Shown piece after piece: positions 45,390-54,174 of a stretch of DNA of 64,000 bases (the first letter of the stretch is position 1; the number at the start of each line of letters is the position of its first letter). Source of the stretch: Streptomyces fumanus. Its GTDB lineage: Bacteria > Actinomycetota > Actinomycetes > Streptomycetales > Streptomycetaceae. The notes under the pieces are model-generated. The model was not told the DNA's origin. It saw only the letters and a list, made by a program, of their open reading frames with translations, and searched no databases. The translations under genes and the position numbers were made by a program. The stretch is taken from the NCBI RefSeq assembly GCF_014655295.1, contig NZ_BNBI01000002.1:124001-188000 (forward strand), given 5' to 3'.

Positions 45390-46115
45390 TTGACGGTCAC
45401 CCGCCAAGACTTCGAAGACGCCATCGCGGCCTACTGGGGTGCCAAGCAACTACAGAACGAGCAGTCCGCTATCCGGGACGCGGTAGGGGCTGGCACAGCT
45501 GGCTCCGTCCGAGGCGGCAAGCACTTCGACGTCATCGCGACACTCTTGGCGAAGTTCTTTCTGGACGCTGGTTACCCAGCTTCCAGCATCCGCGTCACCA
45601 AGTCGCAGGGCCTTGAACTGCCCGGTTACTACCGGCCGCAAAAGCAGTGGGATCTCGTAGTCGTCCACAACAAGGTCCTCGTGGCAGCGTTCGAGCTGAA
45701 GGCACTGGGGGGACCGTCGTACGGCAACAACTACAACAACAGGGTCGAAGAGGCGCTGGGCAGCGCAGTCGACCTGCGTCGAGCTGCCCTCGCCAATCTG
45801 TACCCGGAGGAGAAGCCTTGGCTCGGCTACTTCTTCATCATGCAGGACGGCGAGGGATCCCGGAGGCCGGTCAAGACGGCCAAGGGCGCTCTCCCCGTCG
45901 ATGAAGTCTGGCATGGAACCTCGTACCAGGACCGGTTCGGTATCTTCTGCGAAAGGCTCATGGACGAGCAGCTCTACGATGCCGCGTGCTATGTCACGTC
46001 CTCGGCCGAAAACCCGAAGCCGATCGAACTGGTCAAGAGTCTCGACTGGCGCCACTTCTCCGCAGCGATAAACGCTCGCCTCACGTACCTGAAGGACCTT
46101 GGCATCCCTGGGTAA
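45390..46115 (+). CDS. PaeR7I-family type II restriction endonuclease
   Basis: 241 residues from TTG 45390, with AAGGAG six bases upstream. The text DFEDAIAAYWGAKQLQ, QGLELPGYYRPQKQWDLVVV and LVAAFELKALGG carries the PD-(D/E)xK residues (Asp in QWDLVVV, Glu-x-Lys in FELK). The family cuts CTCGAG, making a 4-base 5' overhang after the first C. It follows the methylase by 12 bp, so both are one transcription unit. Last cargo genes of the element. Confidence 0.85.
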   Translation: MTVTRQDFEDAIAAYWGAKQLQNEQSAIRDAVGAGTAGSVRGGKHFDVIATLLAKFFLDAGYPASSIRVTKSQGLELPGYYRPQKQWDLVVVHNKVLVAAFELKALGGPSYGNNYNNRVEEALGSAVDLRRAALANLYPEEKPWLGYFFIMQDGEGSRRPVKTAKGALPVDEVWHGTSYQDRFGIFCERLMDEQLYDAACYVTSSAENPKPIELVKSLDWRHFSAAINARLTYLKDLGIPG

Positions 46116-46178
46116 GTGCGGAGCCCGCGACGTTGACGACGCGCGGCCGTTGGGTACGGATGTGAGGCACGGCGGTAG

Positions 46179-46616
46179 ATGACGACAGACGAGCACCAAA
46201 CGCCTCGCCGGCGCGTCCGGGCGAGTTCCATGGAGCGAGATACTGCAGCGGGGCAGCGGTGGGAGGCTCGGGCGGCGTCCCGGCGAGCTGAACGTTCTTC
46301 AACTGGACTCGCCCTAGCAGGACACATCTCACCCGAACGCATGGGCTGGTGCCAACGAACGGCCGCTCATCAACACGAGTTTGCGTTCGCCGCCGACTAC
46401 CTGATTTGTCCTCGCTGTCGCCTCGGCTCGGTCGAGCAGCCGTCTACCGCGCCGCGGTACCAGCGGTGTGGACTGGGCATCGCTAGCCTGGCCACACTGC
46501 GTGCCAAGCACCCCGGTCTGGCCTGGCAAACTTGCTACCGCAAGGCGGCCCACGAATGCAGCGCACCGATGGGCCACCGTCCCAGCAGCAAGCGCTGGGA
46601 GAAATTCGGGAGATGA
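46179..46616 (+). CDS. hypothetical protein with CxxC motif
   Basis: 145 residues, not recognised. N-terminal half basic and Arg/Ala-rich; the central YLICPRCRLGSVEQ and RYQRCGLGIASLA contain Cys pairs that could bind zinc. The ribosome-binding site is weak and codon bias moderate, so I am not sure it is expressed. It lies between the restriction genes and attR. Confidence 0.4.
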   Translation: MTTDEHQTPRRRVRASSMERDTAAGQRWEARAASRRAERSSTGLALAGHISPERMGWCQRTAAHQHEFAFAADYLICPRCRLGSVEQPSTAPRYQRCGLGIASLATLRAKHPGLAWQTCYRKAAHECSAPMGHRPSSKRWEKFGR

Positions 46617-46719
46617 CCTTCTCCTGGAAACCAACTGAGACCCCGCCACGCCAACCCAGACCAAGCTTTTGACCTGCACGTTTACCAGAGACGCAAATAG
46701 TGATCTTGTCCGGACCTCA

Positions 46720-46762
46720 TTCGGGACGAAGAGGTCGTGGGTTCAAATCCCGCCACCCCGAC
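46720..46762 (+). other. attR: right attachment site of the integrated element
   Basis: Exact 43-bp repeat of 21973-22015, i.e. the 3' half of tRNA-Pro from the anticodon loop, without the 5' half. Upstream bases differ (CCTCA versus CTTCG), so the tRNA is incomplete here. Confidence 0.88.
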
Positions 46763-46776
46763 AGTGAAGTACCAGG

Positions 46777-46813
46777 TCAGGGGCCTGATCCGCAATGCGG
46801 GTCGGGCCCCTGA
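46777..46813 (+). terminator. tRNA terminator hairpin, right copy
   Basis: Stem TCAGGGGCCTGATCCGC / GCGGGTCGGGCCCCTGA, loop AAT. It is a diverged copy of the hairpin at 22030-22066 and is followed 22 bp later by the end of the convergent hsdS gene. Confidence 0.6.
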
Positions 46814-46835
46814 GTAGTCCCTGGCCGTTGTGGCC

Positions 46836-48083
46836 TCAGCGGGCTACGCCGGTTCGCGCTGCAGGCCCAGCGTCTAGCACGGGGCCGGTTGATCCCGCCG
46901 GTCGATCCGCCGCTGGCGAGAGGGCACTCAGCAGCGTCACGAGAGTCTCGTTCAGGGACGCGTTCTCCGCGACCCGCTGCTGCGCCACCTGGTGCAGCGG
47001 CCGAGCCACGCGGTCGAACTCTCGCCGCACGTCGTCCGCGGGCCAGGCAACGTCGAGCCGCGAGAAGGCTCGCTTCGTGATCTCACGCGCCTGCCTGCCC
47101 TGAGCGGCCCTGGACAGTTGCCGACTCCTGAGCCGGAGCTCATGCAGGAGCCACCAGCGGTTCTCGGGGTCGCCGGGATGTACCGCCAGTACGCCGCGTC
47201 CGGCGACGACAGGCCGCAGGGTCACGGCAGCGCGCATTCCGTCCGGTCGAGTGGCGATCAGGATGGTCCCCGGTTCGCAGATGTCGCCCGGCACAGCAAG
47301 ACCTTGGCGTTCTGTGCCATCGAGGTACGGCAGGCGTGTGGTCAGGATGTCTGACGGCGCTCCCCAGTTGCAGGTGACGCCGTTCTCAGGAGCGGAAGAC
47401 GACGCCGCCCTGCCGGTCGACGCACGCGCAACCCGGCCGAACTCGCACGTCGGCCATGACGTGCGGTACCGATTCCATGTGGCGTAGTGAGCGTCTGCCA
47501 AGGCGACCGCATCGGCCGCGATGGACAGATTGAGTCTCGTCTTGTCCTCGATCAGAGTGACCAGTTCATGGAGCTTCTCGATCCGTTCCAGCGGTGGAAC
47601 GGCCACCGGCATCTTCCTCAGTGCGTCGATGCTGAGGGTCGGCTCGACGTGAGCGGAGACGTGCTGCTGGATCCATGCCTGAGCCCGACGAGTCCTCAGC
47701 CAGATGCGCAACCACCGTGTGATGTGCCGTTCCTTCGACCTGACGATGCCGACACTGCGGGTAGTCACCCAGCCCTCGTGCTCCTCGGTGACCAGGGCCG
47801 CGTCGCCGACCCGGCGCACGAGCACGACGACCAGGTCGTCGCGCTGCAAGGTCGCCCGCGTGGTCCGCTGCATGACACCGCCTTCGCAGCCGGGCTGATC
47901 CGTGGTGATGCGGCCGTCGCGGACGTCTCCGGCCCGTACTACTCCCTGATGGCGGGGCAGCCCTCGGTCGTTGATCCCGTACGTCACGTGGAGGTCTTTG
48001 GCGAGGTCCTCCAGCCTTGCGGTCGTCCATGCCTCCGGCCGTTCGGAGCGACCGATGTGGTGCGTGGCGAGATCGTCCCTCAC
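46836..48083 (-). CDS. hsdS: type I specificity subunit HsdS (orphan module)
   Basis: 415 residues from GTG 48083, overlapping the hsdM stop (GTGA). Two target-recognition halves, each followed by the conserved HsdS helix: VAVPPLERIEKLHELVTLIEDK with LNLSIAADAVALADAHYATW, and the C-terminal VAWPADDVRREFDRVARPLHQV. HsdS sets the DNA sequence specificity of HsdM. No hsdR is coupled to this module, so it may be methylation-only or share the HsdR at 59488-62757. Confidence 0.78.
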   Translation of the reverse strand: MRDDLATHHIGRSERPEAWTTARLEDLAKDLHVTYGINDRGLPRHQGVVRAGDVRDGRITTDQPGCEGGVMQRTTRATLQRDDLVVVLVRRVGDAALVTEEHEGWVTTRSVGIVRSKERHITRWLRIWLRTRRAQAWIQQHVSAHVEPTLSIDALRKMPVAVPPLERIEKLHELVTLIEDKTRLNLSIAADAVALADAHYATWNRYRTSWPTCEFGRVARASTGRAASSSAPENGVTCNWGAPSDILTTRLPYLDGTERQGLAVPGDICEPGTILIATRPDGMRAAVTLRPVVAGRGVLAVHPGDPENRWWLLHELRLRSRQLSRAAQGRQAREITKRAFSRLDVAWPADDVRREFDRVARPLHQVAQQRVAENASLNETLVTLLSALSPAADRPAGSTGPVLDAGPAARTGVAR

Positions 48084-49597
48084 AGTTCGTCCAGGACGCG
48101 CCGCAGGTCCCGTTCCAGTGCGTGCGACTTCTCGAACTTGCCGTAGAGATCCCATTTGAGTTCCTCCACGCGCTCGCGCGCTGCCGTGTGTTCGTCGGCT
48201 GGTTCCAAGGCATGGACCACAGGCAGGAGGACGTACCCAGCGTCCGCAACTTCTGCTGTGGAGAGCGAGGTGCACCAGCCGGGATCGTTCTCGTACCTGG
48301 CCGGCGCCTCACCTTGCATGGTGGGGGCGCCCCTCCAAGCGGACAGGGTGCGCAGAACGCGGCCGACCCCGTCAGCGGCAAGACGGCGCTGCCGGGAGCC
48401 GGCCATGGTCTCGTACGCGGTGCGGGCGTTGACGAACAGGATCTGCTTGCGACGGTCGGCGGCCCCCCAGCCCCGGTGAGGGCTCTTGTCCCGGTTTAGC
48501 AGCCACAGGCAGCAGGAGATACGTACGTGAGGGAAGAGGCCGGGTGGGAGTGCGACGACGCACTCGACGAGGTCTTCTCGGACCAGGCGCTCACGGATGC
48601 GCTTCTCGGACGGGCGCAGTCCGGTGGCGGCCCCGTCGGCCATCAGGACGGAGGCCCTTCCCTGCGGGGCAAGTGCGTGGGCGATGTGCAGGATCCACGC
48701 GTGGTTCGCGTTGTCCCGCGGGGGGACCGTGCCCGTCCAGCGCGGATCGTCGCCACGTGGAGGGGCGGCGCACCAGTCCGACAGATTGAACGGCGGGTTG
48801 GCCATGACGATGTCGTACGAGTCACTCGCCGGCTGGGCGAGACTGTCGGTGGGGGAGCCCACGTCGGCCTCGATGCCACGCGCGGCGAGGTTCAACCGCG
48901 CGATCTGCAACGTGTCAGAGCGAAGATCCCGGCCCGTCAGCAGGAGGTTCGGCTGCAGGCCGGTCCGTTCCCGCACATAGCGCTCCGCGTCGGCCAGGAG
49001 CCCCGCCGATCCACATACCGGGTCGAGCACACGGTGACCGTTCTGCGGCGCGACCGCTTCCACCATAAGACGCACGATGTCGCGCGGGGTGAAGTAGTGG
49101 CCTCCTCTGGCCTGGGCGGCGGACAGTTCCTCCAGGCACTGTTCCAGTAGCTCCACCACTCGGTCGGCCTGGTCGATCTCTGTGATCAGAGTCCGCAGAT
49201 GGTCATCGACCGTCGGAGGAAGAGAGGGTACGAAGTTCTGGTCCGTATCGCCGTCCTCCGTGCGAAGCACGGGCGCCAGCCATGTGCTCACACAACGCCA
49301 TACGTGAGGCCCGAGCGGCGAGGGTTTCGCGGCCTGGTCGACGAGCCAGCGCCATGACGGCAGTTGGCCACTGACTCGCCCCTCACCGTGGCCCTCCCCC
49401 GCTCGCGGGACGGCGTCCTGCGCCTTGTTCCTCACGTAGATCAGGCCGAGGACGATCCGGCAGGCATTCTGCGTGTTCATCCGAACGGCCAGGCTCTTCA
49501 CCAGCCGCCGGACCCGGTACGACATCCCGCTCCCCCCGGCCGGCGGGACTCCGAGCGACGGTGTCGCGCTGCGCACGGGCTGCTGATCCACGGTCAC
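48080..49597 (-). CDS. hsdM: type I N6-adenine methyltransferase HsdM (orphan module)
   Basis: 505 residues from GTG 49597. SAM motif VLDPVCGSAGLLADA, catalytic motif IVMANPPFNLSDW (NPPF), and RGGHYFTPRDIVRLMVEA, typical of HsdM-type methylases. The N-terminal 130 residues lack the usual long HsdM_N helices and instead have an Arg-rich start and short linker. The start overlaps the stop of a small membrane-protein gene (GTGA), and hsdS follows with the same overlap. All three are thus co-translated. Confidence 0.82.
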   Translation of the reverse strand: MTVDQQPVRSATPSLGVPPAGGSGMSYRVRRLVKSLAVRMNTQNACRIVLGLIYVRNKAQDAVPRAGEGHGEGRVSGQLPSWRWLVDQAAKPSPLGPHVWRCVSTWLAPVLRTEDGDTDQNFVPSLPPTVDDHLRTLITEIDQADRVVELLEQCLEELSAAQARGGHYFTPRDIVRLMVEAVAPQNGHRVLDPVCGSAGLLADAERYVRERTGLQPNLLLTGRDLRSDTLQIARLNLAARGIEADVGSPTDSLAQPASDSYDIVMANPPFNLSDWCAAPPRGDDPRWTGTVPPRDNANHAWILHIAHALAPQGRASVLMADGAATGLRPSEKRIRERLVREDLVECVVALPPGLFPHVRISCCLWLLNRDKSPHRGWGAADRRKQILFVNARTAYETMAGSRQRRLAADGVGRVLRTLSAWRGAPTMQGEAPARYENDPGWCTSLSTAEVADAGYVLLPVVHALEPADEHTAARERVEELKWDLYGKFEKSHALERDLRRVLDEL

Positions 49598-49779
49598 ACC
49601 AGTCCCAGTGTCGAGAGGCAAAGAAGCGCGAGCGTGAAGGTGGCAGCGAAGGAAGCGGCACCTGCTTGGAGCGCCCCCGTCATGGGCGCGCCGCCTGCCT
49701 TTTTCACGATCCCTCCCATCAAGGCGACGATCACGGCCAGGAGAAATGCCACGCTCGCGAGCAGCAGCTTCCGCTCCAT
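49594..49779 (-). CDS. small two-TM membrane protein coupled to hsdM
   Basis: 61 residues from ATG 49779, with GGGGAG six bases upstream. MERKLLLASVAFLLAVIVAL is the first membrane helix, then a short GGIVKKAGGAPM loop, then a second helix LQAGAASFAATFTLALLCL. The stop overlaps the hsdM start. No family known to me. The strict coupling suggests it belongs to the module, perhaps as anchor or sensor. Confidence 0.65.
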   Translation of the reverse strand: MERKLLLASVAFLLAVIVALMGGIVKKAGGAPMTGALQAGAASFAATFTLALLCLSTLGLV

Positions 49780-50036
49780 CCCAACTCCCCATTCTTTCCC
49801 GGGCCTGCAGCACGGGCGCTGCCCGTGGTGATCCTGCGCATCGGCTCCGCCGTCACGTTCCACCAGAACCGTAAGAGCCCGGAGGGAACTAGGCTCTGGA
49901 GCACGCCGTTTGGGATTTCTCTAGGAGCGCGCACGCGGGTTAGCCCCTGAGGACATGGAGCACCAAGTTCGGGTTTTCAGCGCAGTGTTCGCTTCGGCGG
50001 CGCAGTGATGCGACTTCCGAGCCGTCGGCTCGGGGC

Positions 50037-53000
50037 TCAGTCCCGTAGGTGCAGGGCGATGCGCGAGTCCGGTCCTTCCCACCCGTCCGCGGTTCTCCAG
50101 ACGGTGCCCACTCCGAAGACTCCTCGGAGCGCGCCCGCTGCCCATCCCTCCGCCGGCGGCTCGGAGAGGACCAGGAACCGGTGATCGATGGCACGGGACT
50201 CGAGGTGCTCGATCTCCATGAGACGTGCCGCGCCTGCGCGCAGGTCGGCGTAGGTCGAACGGTCCGCGCCGAGCACTTCGTAGAGGAAGAGGCCCTTCGG
50301 ACCGTCCACGATCACGTCGGCCGCCGGTGAGTCCGAAGGGCGCAAGCCGGCCCTCAGGAGGGCGGCCTTCAGCTCGTAGCGCACGGCTTCGTGGGTGTTG
50401 CACTCTCTGTCGGCCTCCGCCCCGAGCACCAGTTCGCGTGAGAGGGCCTCATCAAGGGTCGGCTGCGCGGTGGGCTCGTGTGCGGAGATGTCCGTAGGAG
50501 CGGCAAGGTCCATCGAAGGAATGTCTTTCTGCTCATGTGTCGTCTGGCGTCCCGGCGAGGGCACCGGGCCCGTCCCGGGCTTTCGGTCACGCTCGGCTGC
50601 GTCCAGTTGTGTGAGCCCGCAGCCATGCGGTGGCGTGGGTACGGGGTCAGATGTGGTGTCCGTTTCGTGGGGTGGCTCGCCGTCGAACCGCCGGGACAGC
50701 TCCTCTCGGGCCTGAGCCAGGGGACCAGCCCAGTGGACGAATGTCGGGTCGGCCGCCAGGGCCGTGTGCAGGTCGAGAGTTCCCGAGGTGACCGCCTGAC
50801 GTGTGCGCTGGGCGAGGTCCGCCAGGGCGCTGAGCCGGTCGCGGTCCGCAGAGCCCAGCAGACGCCATACGCTGAGCCAGTCGACCCGGTCGCGGCGCAG
50901 GCACCGGTTGGCCATGCCCTTCAGCTCCGAGAGGCGGTCCGTGGTCCCGGGCGGGACCGTGCCGCCGCCCTCGACGATGTCCTGGAGTGCGCCGAGGGCT
51001 CCCAGGTACCGCGGTGCCATCCGGGCACTGATGGGCTTGCGGCCGAAGTCACCGGCCGTGACGAGGCTCACCGGCCCCTCGTTCCGCGTCACCCAGGTGT
51101 CCAGCCGGACGCCCGCCTTGGGTGCGGGCTCCCCGTGCCGGGTCACGAGCAGCAGGGTGCGCGCGGTCGCCGGAGCAAGAGCCTTGACCTTCCAGTGCGC
51201 CCCCGGCCCCGGGCCGACCACGCGCACCGTGACCGGCGTACCGATCGGCAGCTCCTTGACGACCTGAGGGCTGGCGCCGTCCGGCGTACCGGCGGCCCCC
51301 GTCGCGGTGGCCGGGCCGGAGCCCAGGGGCGGGGAAGCCGGGGACGCCGAGGTGTCGTCGTCTTCGTCTGCGGTGCTCAGTTCTCGGGGCAGCGGGGTCG
51401 TGTGCAGGACGGTCAGCGTCTGAGTGCTCCGCGTCAGTGCGACGTACAGCTGCCGCAGTCCGGCCGGACCGCGGTCGGCGATGGTCGACGGCTCCAGGAC
51501 GAGGACGTGGTCGAACTCCATGCCCTTGGCCTGTGCGGCGGGAAGGACGGACACCGTGCGCAGCTTCTCCTCGGTCATGCCGTCCACGCGGTCCACGCGT
51601 CGGCGGACCTCGTCGAGCCAGTCGGAGTCGTCGGGTACGACGACCGCGATCGACCGCAAGGACCGCCCGTCGTCGGTGCCGACGAGCCGGGCCGTACAGG
51701 CCGTGGTCTCCTCCAGGAGGCCCCATGGGGTTGTCGGAACGAGTCGGACCGCGTCCTCACCGGCCATCCGCACGGCCGTCGGATAGGGCAGGGAGGGCGC
51801 CACGGCACGGGCCAGGGGAGCCACGAACTCCATGATCTCCGCGGGCACCCGGTAGCTGGTGTTCAGCTCCGCCACCCGCCAGTCCCCGTGGTCCGAGAGG
51901 AGTCCGCCCAGCCGCTCCCAACCGGTGTACGTGTGCGGGCCGGTGGCCTGCGCCAGGTCGCCGAGCACCGTCATGGAGCCGGTCGGACAGCGCCTGCGCA
52001 GTGACCTGGCCTGCATCGGGGTCAGGTCCTGGGCCTCGTCGATCACGATGTGCCGGTAGCGCCGCGGGGTCTCCCCGGCGATCAGGAAGCGCAGTTCCTC
52101 GAGGCAGACGAGGTCGTCCTGGGTCCAGGGTTCGTCGTCCGCGTTGTCCGCCCTCGGTCGCCGGAGGGCGGCCTGCTCCGCTTCGTCGAGGTCGGTCGCG
52201 GCACACTCGCTCAGCCGGGTGCGCGAGTCGAGCAGGCTGCGCAGTGCCTCCTCGGGGCTCAACGAGGGCCATGTCCGCTCGACGACGGCCGTGACCTGCC
52301 GGTTGCGCTCCAGGTCGCGGCGTACGGTCCGGTCCCGGCTGCGGCGCGGAGCGATCCGTACGAGCTCGCTCAGAAGCCGGTCGACCAGCAGGGTGCGGAA
52401 GCGGTCCCTGCGCGCCCGGTACGCTCCGGCACCCTCGCGGGCGTTCTGGAGGAGGCCGAGCACCTCAGAGCGCGGGAGCCGGAGGGCCAGGCTGCCCACG
52501 GTGACGACGAAGGCCGCCTCGTCCTGGGCATGCGAGGGAGCGGATACGAGGGAGTCCAGGGCTTCCGGCCTGCACTCGCTCTCCACTCGTCGCCGCAGGA
52601 CGGCCGCCATCCGTTCGTCGGACTTCACCAGCCGCGCTGCGACGGTGTCGGTGCCGCGGATCTCTCCCTCCCACAGGCGGGCCGACTGGACCGCGTTGAC
52701 GTTGCGGGTACCGAGGGTGGGCAGGACTCGGCCCACGTAGTCGAGGAAGTTCTGGTGCGGTCCGACGACCAGGATGTCCTGGGCGCGGAAGTGGTCGTTG
52801 TTGACGAGCCAGGTCACGCGGTGGAGACCGACCGCGGACTTACCCGTTCCGGGTCCGCCCTGGATGACGAGGATGTCCGCGGGTGAGCCGGTGACCAGGG
52901 CCATCTGGTCGCGTCGGATCGTCTCGACGATGTCCCGCATCCGGCCGCTGCGTGACCTGCGCAGCTCCTGGAGCAGGAAGTCGTCGACCGGTTGGGGCTT

Positions 53001-53660
53001 CCTCCGCTGCCTGCGGGCGACATCACGTGGCGACGGAGCGGGCCGGGGTGGTACGGACTGCTCCTCGCCGGTCCGGTCGTCGTCTGCCACGTCCGGTGCT
53101 GTGGGGCCGTGCGGGGCTTCCGGTGCGGCGGTGCCGACGGCGGTCGTTTCCGGTACGGGCGTCTCATGCTCGGGCGCCGGCGCCTTGGCCCGTGACTCAC
53201 CTGTCTGCGGTGCTCGGGATCGCGTGATCTCGTCGCGGTAGTCCTCGACCGTGCGCTCGACGCAGCGCAGCTGGCGACGCAGCAGCACCTCGCCGGGTGT
53301 TTCCGGCAGTGCGTTGTGCCAGCGTACGGCGATCGGAGTCGTCCAGTTGACGACCACCTGGTCCCGGTTCTCGGGGTCGAACACCGGGCGACGTCCGACG
53401 TAGAACGTCTCCGGCTCCTCATCGCCCGGGTCCTGAACGTCGACCCGGCTGATGACCAGGGCCTCTCCCCCGAGACCGCCGTAACTCTCCGCCGTCGCCT
53501 CCGCGCCTTTGCGGGCCGCGATGCTGTCCTTGCCGCTCGCGGAGGCCGTCGCCGCCGTCTGCCCGGTCAGTTCCGCGAGCCGTGCCGCGTAGCAGTCGTA
53601 GGCGCGGTCGACGGCCTTCTGTTCCACGGCGATAGTCGCGGCTCGTGATGTCGTCCTCAC
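50037..53660 (-). CDS. HelD-like SF1 helicase with C-terminal nuclease-like domain
   Basis: 1207 residues from GTG 53660 (GGGAGGGG upstream). N-terminal HelD-type coiled region (VEQKAVDRAYDCYAARLAEL) and the YVGRRPVFDPENRDQVVVNW block; Walker A GGPGTGKS at about 268-275; Walker B VIDEAQDLTPMQ at 539-550; LRQLYVALTRSTQ at 735-747. HelD proteins recycle stalled RNA polymerase. Unlike those, a Pro/Ser linker leads to a domain at about 1085-1207 (ADVIVDG, LFLYEVLG) laid out like a PD-(D/E)xK nuclease, with E-V-L instead of ExK. It is the last gene of a defence-like operon. Confidence 0.8.
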   Translation of the reverse strand: MRTTSRAATIAVEQKAVDRAYDCYAARLAELTGQTAATASASGKDSIAARKGAEATAESYGGLGGEALVISRVDVQDPGDEEPETFYVGRRPVFDPENRDQVVVNWTTPIAVRWHNALPETPGEVLLRRQLRCVERTVEDYRDEITRSRAPQTGESRAKAPAPEHETPVPETTAVGTAAPEAPHGPTAPDVADDDRTGEEQSVPPRPAPSPRDVARRQRRKPQPVDDFLLQELRRSRSGRMRDIVETIRRDQMALVTGSPADILVIQGGPGTGKSAVGLHRVTWLVNNDHFRAQDILVVGPHQNFLDYVGRVLPTLGTRNVNAVQSARLWEGEIRGTDTVAARLVKSDERMAAVLRRRVESECRPEALDSLVSAPSHAQDEAAFVVTVGSLALRLPRSEVLGLLQNAREGAGAYRARRDRFRTLLVDRLLSELVRIAPRRSRDRTVRRDLERNRQVTAVVERTWPSLSPEEALRSLLDSRTRLSECAATDLDEAEQAALRRPRADNADDEPWTQDDLVCLEELRFLIAGETPRRYRHIVIDEAQDLTPMQARSLRRRCPTGSMTVLGDLAQATGPHTYTGWERLGGLLSDHGDWRVAELNTSYRVPAEIMEFVAPLARAVAPSLPYPTAVRMAGEDAVRLVPTTPWGLLEETTACTARLVGTDDGRSLRSIAVVVPDDSDWLDEVRRRVDRVDGMTEEKLRTVSVLPAAQAKGMEFDHVLVLEPSTIADRGPAGLRQLYVALTRSTQTLTVLHTTPLPRELSTADEDDDTSASPASPPLGSGPATATGAAGTPDGASPQVVKELPIGTPVTVRVVGPGPGAHWKVKALAPATARTLLLVTRHGEPAPKAGVRLDTWVTRNEGPVSLVTAGDFGRKPISARMAPRYLGALGALQDIVEGGGTVPPGTTDRLSELKGMANRCLRRDRVDWLSVWRLLGSADRDRLSALADLAQRTRQAVTSGTLDLHTALAADPTFVHWAGPLAQAREELSRRFDGEPPHETDTTSDPVPTPPHGCGLTQLDAAERDRKPGTGPVPSPGRQTTHEQKDIPSMDLAAPTDISAHEPTAQPTLDEALSRELVLGAEADRECNTHEAVRYELKAALLRAGLRPSDSPAADVIVDGPKGLFLYEVLGADRSTYADLRAGAARLMEIEHLESRAIDHRFLVLSEPPAEGWAAGALRGVFGVGTVWRTADGWEGPDSRIALHLRD

Positions 53661-53754
53661 GTGTGTTCCCCTCCCGCAGCGCTGTGCGCGCTGTCGCGGG
53701 CCAAGGCCCGCCTCCCCTGGTACAGAAGTAGCAGATAACGGTGCTCGGACCGCC

Positions 53755-54174
53755 TCAAACGGACAACAAGGTGACCACCGAGACCACTTCGGTGCGCCAG
53801 TCGCGTACCTGGTCCTCGGTCGGTCCGATCTCGTACTGGTGGTAGTGGCAGCCCAGGCAGAGCCGGCACCACACGGCCTTGGCGCGGCGGGCCGTCTCCG
53901 GCTCGGCACAGGCGCGCAGCCAGAGGAACGCGGCCCGCTTGGTGCCCGAGCGGATGGCGCGCGGAGCGTTGCGGGCGGCGAGGCGGTCGGCGACCGCGCT
54001 CTCCAGCGCGGCCCGCAGGGCGAAGGCGGCACCGCGGTTCCTGCTCACCGCCGTGGCGGCGAGCACGGTGGGCGGAGCGGCTTCGACCCTGGCCACGGGG
54101 GCCGGCAAGGTCCCGGCCCCGGCTGCGAGGAGCAGGTCGGCGGCATCGATCAGCTGACGGGTGGTCGTGTTCAC
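53755..54174 (-). CDS. 139-residue middle protein of the ATPase-helicase operon
   Basis: 139 residues from GTG 54174, overlapping the ATPase stop (GTGA). Mostly helical, with a conserved-looking core AAFLWLRACAEPE, VWCRLCLGCHYHQYEIGPTE, DQVRDWRTEV. The size, helix content and place between an SMC-like ATPase and a large enzymatic protein resemble the small middle component (LmuC-like) of Lamassu and ABC-three-component systems. I base this on layout, not on a recognised domain. Confidence 0.65.
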   Translation of the reverse strand: MNTTTRQLIDAADLLLAAGAGTLPAPVARVEAAPPTVLAATAVSRNRGAAFALRAALESAVADRLAARNAPRAIRSGTKRAAFLWLRACAEPETARRAKAVWCRLCLGCHYHQYEIGPTEDQVRDWRTEVVSVVTLLSV

